Source of the DNA: CAUUCF01 sp963543695 | GTDB lineage: Bacteria; Pseudomonadota; Gammaproteobacteria; UBA9339 | Direction: 5' to 3' | Length of the DNA: 10,952 bases | Assembly: GCA_963543695.1 (NCBI GenBank) | Contig: CAUUCF010000014.1 | Coordinates: 1 to 10,952 of the forward strand | Shown: piece after piece, positions 6,693-10,952 of the stretch | Numbering within the stretch: position 1 is the first letter of the stretch | Layout of the letters: each line of letters starts with the position of its first letter | Made by a program: the position numbers and the translations under genes | The notes under the pieces: model-generated | What the model was told of the DNA's origin: nothing | What the model saw: the letters and a program-made list of their open reading frames with translations, nothing else | The model's database searches: none

Positions 6693-6890
6693 CTATTTGG
6701 TTACGAGCAAATTATTACCAGCTCGGTTTTGTCTCACATAATCAACTACAGAGGCTTTAACACCGATAGCACCACAACCTATTTTATCAGTTTCTAACCA
6801 CATCAAAATTTTTTTTACTACGTAATTACATTGATAATCGAATCCTTGACCACCAATCAATCATGTTTCATTTTTAGACCATATCTTCAT
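6693..6890 (-). pseudogene. Stop-broken reading frame of unknown identity
   Basis: An ATG at 6890 (MKIWSKNET) is followed by an in-frame TGA at 6861-6863. The same frame then stays open for 55 codons to a TAG at 6693-6695, including LIGGQGFDYQCNYVVKKIL and KIGCGAIGVKASVVDYVRQN. A further open stretch in a shifted frame follows directly (ARNQIELAKNLFVFEVDLFT and on), as if the protein once continued. The composition is protein-like, with balanced charged and hydrophobic residues, but I do not recognise a family. All gene models elsewhere in the window fit TGA as a stop, so I do not read it as a sense codon. Confidence 0.3.
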
Positions 6891-6904
6891 GAATTAAATG
6901 TCCT

Positions 6905-7082
6905 TTAAACATTACTAATAACGCCATCATAACCAACCAGTATGGCACTAACACCTAATACAAAACCAATAACCGCTACGCTATATTAAAAAACCCGGGG
7001 CCTTCTTCTCGTCGTTATTATATCCATTCTGATGAATACCACCGTTAATTAAACTCAGTTCGTTAAAACTTACCGGTTTCAT
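6905..7082 (-). pseudogene. Double-glycine-leader peptide (microcin/bacteriocin-like), apparently frameshifted
   Basis: An ATG at 7080-7082 begins a 15-residue leader, MKPVSFNELSLINGG. Position by position this fits leaders cut by C39-peptidase exporters, for example microcin V MRTLTLNELDSVSGG: a basic residue at 2, NEL at 7-9, a branched hydrophobic at 12, and GG at 14-15. After the leader comes IHQNGYNNDEKKAPGFLI and a TAG (6981-6983). One base out of frame, an uninterrupted hydrophobic stretch follows, VAVIGFVLGVSAILVGYDG (from 6979), ending at TAA 6905-6907. Removing one base near 6984 would give a peptide of about 58 residues made of leader plus membrane-active helix. An in-frame ATG at 7118 exists but would lengthen the leader unusually. 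No exporter or immunity gene is visible nearby. Confidence 0.35.
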
Positions 7083-7206
7083 AATGTACTTTTCTAAAAA
7101 TATCGTCTGTAATATCATTTTTTAAATATCAATCAATTCCTAATTGAGCACTATTAAAATTTCGCACATTAATAACGCTTATATCATTAAAATAGTTACT
7201 ACATCC
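7063..7206 (-). pseudogene. Possible remnant upstream of the peptide gene
   Basis: This frame is open from 7206 to a TGA at 7129-7131 and then to a TAA at 7063-7065. It includes NDISVINVRNFNSAQLGID and YLKNDITDDIFRKVHYETGK. It overlaps the start of the double-glycine peptide in another frame and has no good start codon. It may be chance or an eroded gene; I do not recognise it. Confidence 0.15.
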
Positions 7207-7229
7207 TTATTAGTAAATTTCCCTATCCT

Positions 7230-7499
7230 TTAAGCTAAGTTTATTTTATTCCAATAAACCTTTAAAGCTTCAGCTAATTGTCCAGGACAACTGCTTTTTC
7301 TTGTTCCACAACGAATACCATCTAATTGATCGATAATTTCTTTAACCGGTTTACCGCGCACTAAATTACTGATGCCAATACGATTACCTGGACACCCAGG
7401 ACCTATAAATTTAGCTTCTTTAATAGTATTGTTATTTTCATCGATCTCTATTTCAATCTCTGGAGTACAAATCCCTTCGGTACGATATCGGTATTTCAT
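7230..7499 (-). CDS. Small TSCPD-domain protein (TIGR03905-like)
   Basis: An 89-residue cytosolic protein with four conserved cysteines: C11 in GICTPEI, C36 in GPGCPGN (34-39), C64 in GIRCG (61-65) and C71 in SSCPGQLAEAL (69-79). This is the layout of the TSCPD family, whose namesake motif reads TSCPDQLA and is here SSCPGQLA, with Asp replaced by Gly. The family also occurs as a C-terminal domain of some ribonucleotide reductases. The cysteines suggest metal binding, but the role of stand-alone copies is unknown. The start at 7499 has an AGAGGT ribosome-binding site about 9 bases upstream. It lies 30 bases after the dotB stop with no terminator between, so it is probably the last gene of the dot operon. 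Confidence 0.88.
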   Translation of the reverse strand: MKYRYRTEGICTPEIEIEIDENNNTIKEAKFIGPGCPGNRIGISNLVRGKPVKEIIDQLDGIRCGTRKSSCPGQLAEALKVYWNKINLA

Positions 7500-7529
7500 A
7501 TTAGTAACCTCTTTTTTTACCAGAGTGCA

Positions 7530-8654
7530 TTATACAGCATTTCCGGCAGCGCGTAAAATAGTTTGATATTCTTTTTCAGGTAAAATACCTGCTTTAAATT
7601 TATCGGTTGCGTCTTCTAAAAAAGTAGTACCGTAATCTTTCATCATTTTACGTACTACGGAAACAATACGGTTTAAATCTTCATTTAATAACGTTTCACG
7701 TATTTTTTCGTCAAAATACATGTACTCCCTAATTGCTACTTGTTTACCGTCTACGGTCGGTAATAAACGTTGACAAACAATTAAACGCAAAGTTTCAATG
7801 ATATCTAATACTTTTCCTTCTCTTTCTTCTTTAGAAAAACTACCTACTAATCGACGTACGGTTTCTGGTACGCCCACCGTATGTAAAGTAGTATACACGG
7901 GGTGACCCGTTAAAGCGGCATCAATCACGGCCGTAATGGTTTCGCTATCTCTCGCCTCCCCTACTAAAATCAACCTTGGTTTTCTACGCAAAGCGTTCCG
8001 TACACCCGCAGCAAACGAAGGTAAATGTCTAGGAATTTCAGATTGACTAATCACTGCCGAAGGAGTATTCAACATATCGTAAACAAATTCAATTGGAGCT
8101 TCGTAAGTTAAAATTTTACGATGACAATTTTCGTTTTCTGCAATGTACCTAATCACTGAAGCTAATAAAGTAGTTTTTCCAGAACCGGTAGGTCCAGTTA
8201 CATAAACTACCCCATTTTGTGGAGTAATCACGTCAATTATTTTTGGAGGTAAATCTAAAGTTTCCAGTTTTGGCGGTTCTATCGGAATCGTTCGTAAAGT
8301 AATTTGAATTCCATTATGGCCTTCGACTTGGCACGCCGTACCGTTTACCCGATATCGAAATCGTTCGTAACGTGATGGCCGAAATTCGTAATAAGTATCT
8401 ACGTCTGTACCAGACAACAATTGCGTAGTACCGTTAGGACCATATAAATAGTTAATGATATCCCCTACTTCCTGAGCTGATAATTTACGCTTCGTAATCG
8501 AATACAAAAAACCCGTTATTTCCGCAAAAACCTTTTCGTTCGTTTGAAAAGTAATATCCGACGCCTTTAAATCACTACAATATTTTAATAATGCGTCTAA
8601 ATTATCTGCCCCAAAACGTAATGGTTCGTTAGGATATAAAAAATCATTTGCCAT
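7530..8654 (-). CDS. dotB: Dot/Icm type IVB secretion ATPase DotB
   Basis: A 374-residue cytosolic hexameric ATPase of the PilT/VirB11 family that powers the Dot/Icm secretion channel; Legionella DotB is about 377 residues. An N-terminal PAS-like region covers about 1-120. Then come Walker A GPTGSGKT (154-161), an Asp box around ILTYEAPIEF (181-190), Walker B RLILVGEARD (227-236) and a His box TTLHT (255-259). FRPSRYERFRYRVNG (91-105) and the cysteine-containing early part resemble DotB more than PilT. Its location directly after dotC and dotD makes the assignment firm. The ATG overlaps the dotC stop by 11 bases and lacks a clear Shine-Dalgarno, so translation is probably coupled to dotC. It appears intact. 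Confidence 0.96.
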   Translation of the reverse strand: MANDFLYPNEPLRFGADNLDALLKYCSDLKASDITFQTNEKVFAEITGFLYSITKRKLSAQEVGDIINYLYGPNGTTQLLSGTDVDTYYEFRPSRYERFRYRVNGTACQVEGHNGIQITLRTIPIEPPKLETLDLPPKIIDVITPQNGVVYVTGPTGSGKTTLLASVIRYIAENENCHRKILTYEAPIEFVYDMLNTPSAVISQSEIPRHLPSFAAGVRNALRRKPRLILVGEARDSETITAVIDAALTGHPVYTTLHTVGVPETVRRLVGSFSKEEREGKVLDIIETLRLIVCQRLLPTVDGKQVAIREYMYFDEKIRETLLNEDLNRIVSVVRKMMKDYGTTFLEDATDKFKAGILPEKEYQTILRAAGNAV

Positions 8655-9486
8655 AATTATTAATCTGTTTAATTCCCTTTTTACTTTCGAATTTCTCTCT
8701 TAAATAAACGTCGTTTATCTTACGTGCACCTACTGGTTTCCAAGATTTACCTTCTAAATTAAATTTAGTAGTTGCTGAAATTTTTAATAAACGTTCATTA
8801 ATTCTCAATTCCTTGTCGTTTCCTACAATACCGTGTTCTGATTCTGACAAATAAGGAGGAGTAACTACGTTTTGCACTAACAATTTATGGTATAAAACCA
8901 TTCCGTTAAAATCTCTCAACAATCGATTTAAACCTATTTCAAAAATTTGGTTAGCTTGTTCGATTCCGTTAAACCATCCCTTACGTACTGCTTCGTTCCA
9001 AATTTGTTTTTCTTCAGGACTTTTAGGTAATAACGATTGATTAGGAGTTTCCGGTTTTTCAATATTAATAATCAAATATTGACGCCACGTCGGTGCAACG
9101 GTAATTAATTTAGGCATTTGAACAATTTGGTAAACACAATCTGAAGTTACAATCGCATCATCATTTAACTGTTCTAGACGACGATTACCAACTATTAAAA
9201 CGGGCGGCAAAATATCACTCCCCATAATTAAAAAATTAAAATTAAAAATAGTGTTCAATTTAAACTCGTAACGTTTTAACATTTTATTTAATTCGTTAGC
9301 TTGCCAAACTAAACCAGACTGAGTCCCATATTCGCGAGCAACTTGTTTAATCGTATTCTTTCTCAAGTTTTCCTTTTTAATATTATCTGCTACCGCGTTA
9401 ATATTAGGTTTTTCTGTAACAGCTTTACCGCTACAACCTACGGTTAAAACCGCCAAAAAACAAAGGCAACTAAACCATTTATTCAT
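8644..9486 (-). CDS. dotC: Dot/Icm outer-membrane lipoprotein DotC
   Basis: A 280-residue lipoprotein, somewhat shorter than Legionella DotC (about 300). The signal peptide ends in a lipobox, LTVGC, with Cys18 as the lipidated residue. In Legionella, DotC with DotD targets DotH to the outer membrane and forms part of the core-complex ring. Family stretches are LPPVLIVG (93-100), a segment around 115-121, and ITVAPTWRQYL (128-138). The C-terminal half holds helices around EEKQIWNEAVRKGWFNGIEQ. The gene starts 11 bases after dotD with a near-perfect ribosome-binding site, AGGAGGT at 9490-9496, and ends inside the dotB start. It appears intact. Confidence 0.94.
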   Translation of the reverse strand: MNKWFSCLCFLAVLTVGCSGKAVTEKPNINAVADNIKKENLRKNTIKQVAREYGTQSGLVWQANELNKMLKRYEFKLNTIFNFNFLIMGSDILPPVLIVGNRRLEQLNDDAIVTSDCVYQIVQMPKLITVAPTWRQYLIINIEKPETPNQSLLPKSPEEKQIWNEAVRKGWFNGIEQANQIFEIGLNRLLRDFNGMVLYHKLLVQNVVTPPYLSESEHGIVGNDKELRINERLLKISATTKFNLEGKSWKPVGARKINDVYLREKFESKKGIKQINNYGK

Positions 9487-9489
9487 GTT

Positions 9490-9496
9490 ACCTCCT
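9490..9496 (-). promoter_or_regulatory. Strong Shine-Dalgarno of dotC
   Basis: AGGAGGT on the minus strand, three bases before the dotC ATG and just after the dotD stop. It is the strongest ribosome-binding site in the window and contrasts with the absent site for dotB. Confidence 0.8.
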
Positions 9497-9497
9497 A

Positions 9498-9989
9498 TTA
9501 TTTAACATAACGTAATTCCAACGTTTTCTTGTTCGCATTAATTACCACGTTTGCCTTATGCCCACATTGTAAATTAATATTTTTTAATACTTCGTTAATA
9601 GTAGTATTCTTTACCGATAAGGTAATTAAGATTGGTGCACCAGATAATTTACCTAAGGTACGGTAATGATAACCCGTCGACTTAGCTAAGTATTGCATTA
9701 AATTTTCTACTGGTCCATTCCAATCTAAAGTGATTAATTGTTCTAATTCAAAAGTTTTAGGTAAATGATCGTTTAAAACTTTATAATCGCGCGCATGAAG
9801 ATTTTTTTCTATTTCCGCTAATTCCGCTAAAGATTGGCTGACTGATTCTGCAGCTGCAGCAAGTCTATTTTCAGCGATTACTACGTCTTTAGCTCCGTAG
9901 ACTAAATGGCTAGTAGGTGTTTTATAACTACTAGAACAACCGATTAAAATTAAAAAAGTTAAACTACTGCAAAGAAATTTTTTGCGCAT
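9498..9989 (-). CDS. dotD: Dot/Icm outer-membrane lipoprotein DotD
   Basis: A 163-residue lipoprotein, the same length as Legionella DotD. The signal peptide is followed by the lipobox LIGC with Cys18. A flexible region and a helix (AENRLAAAAESVSQSLAELA, about 40-59) lead into a compact alpha/beta domain at about 80-163, including ITLDWNGPVENLMQYLAKST and the end ANKKTLELRYVK. The known DotD structure has an N0-like secretin subdomain in this position. It partners DotC at the outer membrane to recruit DotH into the secretion core. It is the first gene of the operon, with a GGTGA ribosome-binding site four bases before the ATG and a TTGACA element upstream. Confidence 0.95.
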   Translation of the reverse strand: MRKKFLCSSLTFLILIGCSSSYKTPTSHLVYGAKDVVIAENRLAAAAESVSQSLAELAEIEKNLHARDYKVLNDHLPKTFELEQLITLDWNGPVENLMQYLAKSTGYHYRTLGKLSGAPILITLSVKNTTINEVLKNINLQCGHKANVVINANKKTLELRYVK

Positions 9990-10037
9990 AAATCACCGTA
10001 CTTAATATTTCTATAAGATGCTATACCTAATTTTATT

Positions 10038-10043
10038 TGTCAA
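10038..10043 (-). promoter_or_regulatory. Consensus -35 element upstream of dotD
   Basis: A perfect TTGACA on the minus strand, about 50 bases before the dotD ATG. The -10 is not clear. CATCTT at 17-base spacing is poor, CTTATA lies at 20 bases (10012-10017) and TATAGC at 12 (10020-10025). A weak -10 with a good -35 could mean activator or supercoiling dependence, but this is inference. Confidence 0.45.
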
Positions 10044-10122
10044 GGCATATTCATTAATTTTATTAAATTAATTATTAATCAAAAAAAGATTATAGTAATT
10101 AAATTTTGTATTTTTTATCTTA

Positions 10123-10150
10123 ATTTAAATCCCTAAAAAAGGATTTAAAT
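10123..10150. repeat. Perfect 10-bp inverted repeat, possible operator or hairpin
   Basis: ATTTAAATCC (10123-10132) and GGATTTAAAT (10141-10150) are perfectly complementary around the 8-base loop CTAAAAAA. There are only two GC pairs and no following T-run on either strand, so a terminator is unlikely. Its position between divergent genes suggests a protein-binding site. Confidence 0.6.
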
Positions 10151-10237
10151 AAATTAATCGGTACAAAGAAAAAGTAGCTTTTCAATTTTTTTAAAGTTAA
10201 AATAAATGGGCAATTAAAAAAAATAACGATATTATTT

Positions 10238-10952
10238 ATGCCAAAACAACCGTTACCGATCGGAGTAGATGATTTTAAAGAAGTAATCGAACAAAACTAT
10301 TATTTTGTCGATAAAAGTCTGTTCATCAAAGATTTATTAGATAAACAAGGGAAAGTTAACCTATTTACCCGTCCTCGTCGGTTTGGAAAAAGTTTAAATT
10401 TAAGTATGCTTCGTGCTTTTTTCGAAGACGTAAGGGTTTTTCAAAAAGATAATACCGCTTTGTTTCAAGGTTTAAAAATCCTGGAAGCAGGAGAAAAATA
10501 TACGCACGAATTAGGACGTTATCCGGTGATTAGTTTATCGTTAAAATCGGCGAAACAACCGACGTTTGAGATTGCTTATTACGTATTAACGAATCGCATA
10601 CGGGAAGAATATCGATATCATGATTACTTGTTAAAAGGTAATTTTTTAACGACCGTGGAGAGAGACATTTATAGCCGCATTGCCGAACAAGATTTGGATT
10701 ATAAATTAATATGCGAAAGTCTCCAATTTTTATCGCAATGTTTATATAAATATCACGGTCAAAAAGTGATTATTTTAATAGACGAATACGATGTTCCGTT
10801 AGAAAATGCTTATTTTGAAGAGCAACATGGAGAGCGGGAATTTTACCGTCAGATGACTAATTTTATTCGTTCACTATTTGAATCGGCATTAAAAACAAAC
10901 GAAGCGCTACACTTTGCGGTGATCACGGGATGTTTGCGGATCACGAAAGAAT
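10238..10952 (+). CDS. AAA-ATPase-like protein (PF09820 type), C-terminus beyond window
   Basis: An open frame from the ATG at 10238 runs to the right edge without a stop (238 residues seen). The N-terminal PLPIGVDDFKEVIEQNYYFV (5-24) and DKSLFIKDLL (25-34) are the typical entry of this family. It is followed by a Walker A-like RPRRFGKSLNLSML (45-58), Walker B VIILIDEYDVPLEN (177-190) and a sensor-like AVITGCLRITKE (227-238). Full-length members continue into a PD-(D/E)XK nuclease domain, which would lie outside the window. Such proteins are often multi-copy in amoeba-associated and gut bacteria; their function is not established. No clear Shine-Dalgarno precedes the ATG. Confidence 0.9.
   Translation, partial: MPKQPLPIGVDDFKEVIEQNYYFVDKSLFIKDLLDKQGKVNLFTRPRRFGKSLNLSMLRAFFEDVRVFQKDNTALFQGLKILEAGEKYTHELGRYPVISLSLKSAKQPTFEIAYYVLTNRIREEYRYHDYLLKGNFLTTVERDIYSRIAEQDLDYKLICESLQFLSQCLYKYHGQKVIILIDEYDVPLENAYFEEQHGEREFYRQMTNFIRSLFESALKTNEALHFAVITGCLRITKE

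Larger units (their letters stand above)
6079..7229. other. Gene-poor 1.15-kb tract, probable decayed DNA
   Basis: No intact gene of normal size is present. The minus strand, in line with the dot genes, has several stop-bounded open stretches of 30-56 codons: 6400-6549, 6408-6503, 6693-6860, 6905-6979, 6981-7118 and 7063-7206. Some sit end to end in different frames, as a frameshifted old gene would. At this base composition one or two open stretches of 50 codons are expected by chance in 1.15 kb of six frames, so length alone proves nothing. I saw no tmRNA, RNase P RNA, SRP RNA or CRISPR repeats. The tract also holds a 13-bp interrupted inverted repeat (6464-6509) and a double-glycine-leader-like peptide (start 7082). 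Confidence 0.55.
9990..10237. other. Divergent intergenic region between dotD and the ATPase-like gene
   Basis: This 248-base AT-rich region must hold the control signals for the dot operon (leftward) and probably for the rightward gene. It contains a consensus TTGACA for dotD and a perfect 10-bp inverted repeat. I saw no clear CpxR-type direct GTAAA repeats and no further open frame. Confidence 0.6.

Noticed and set aside
6861..6863. TGA read as tryptophan to join the 6693-6890 frame
   Set aside because: Genes elsewhere in the window end on TGA and use TGG for tryptophan, so the standard bacterial code applies.
6079..7229. A stable RNA gene (tmRNA, RNase P RNA, SRP RNA) or a CRISPR array in the gene-poor tract
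   Set aside because: None of the conserved cores of these RNAs and no regularly spaced repeats are visible.
7372..7566. Plus-strand open frame of 64 codons
   Set aside because: It is antisense to the TSCPD gene and the dotB end; the protein looks like an out-of-frame shadow.

Overview
The window looks like a piece of an AT-rich, probably reduced chromosome from a host-associated gammaproteobacterium of the Legionellales type. The main evidence is a dotD-dotC-dotB cluster, the inner-ring and outer-membrane-lipoprotein genes of a Dot/Icm (type IVB) secretion system. Purine-salvage, lipid and nucleotide-sanitation genes of ordinary proteobacterial type surround it, together with a gene-poor stretch that looks like decayed sequence. 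The exact genus cannot be read from the window. A tRNA-Arg without an encoded CCA tail and two genes resembling families I associate with Patescibacteria (CPR) are unusual for that setting.

Layout. Bases 1-336 hold no gene I can support. Bases 337-4087 form one leftward unit. It reads purA, hpt, a plsC-type acyltransferase, a five-helix CPLC membrane protein, an all-helical soluble protein, and then, 5 bases later, tRNA-Arg(CCU). Spacings are 9 bases, about 55 bases, then two overlaps, so this is probably one transcript from a TTGTAT/TATAAT promoter upstream of purA. PurA and Hpt work on the same IMP/AMP branch of purine metabolism.

Bases 4233-6078 run rightward: a hotdog thioesterase with a near-leaderless promoter, an exported GIN-domain protein, and a Nudix ADP-sugar pyrophosphatase whose ribosome-binding site lies on the stop codon of the GIN gene.

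Bases 6079-7229 are gene-poor. They carry stop-broken open stretches on the minus strand. The most specific signal is a 15-residue double-glycine leader, laid out like the microcin V leader, followed by a hydrophobic segment in a shifted frame (6905-7082). It may be a broken bacteriocin or peptide gene.

Bases 7230-9989 are the leftward dotD-dotC-dotB operon with a small four-cysteine TSCPD-type gene at its end. A consensus TTGACA element lies upstream of dotD. Bases 9990-10237 are a divergent intergenic region with a 10-bp inverted repeat. From 10238 a partial gene for an AAA-ATPase-like protein (PF09820 type) runs off the right edge.
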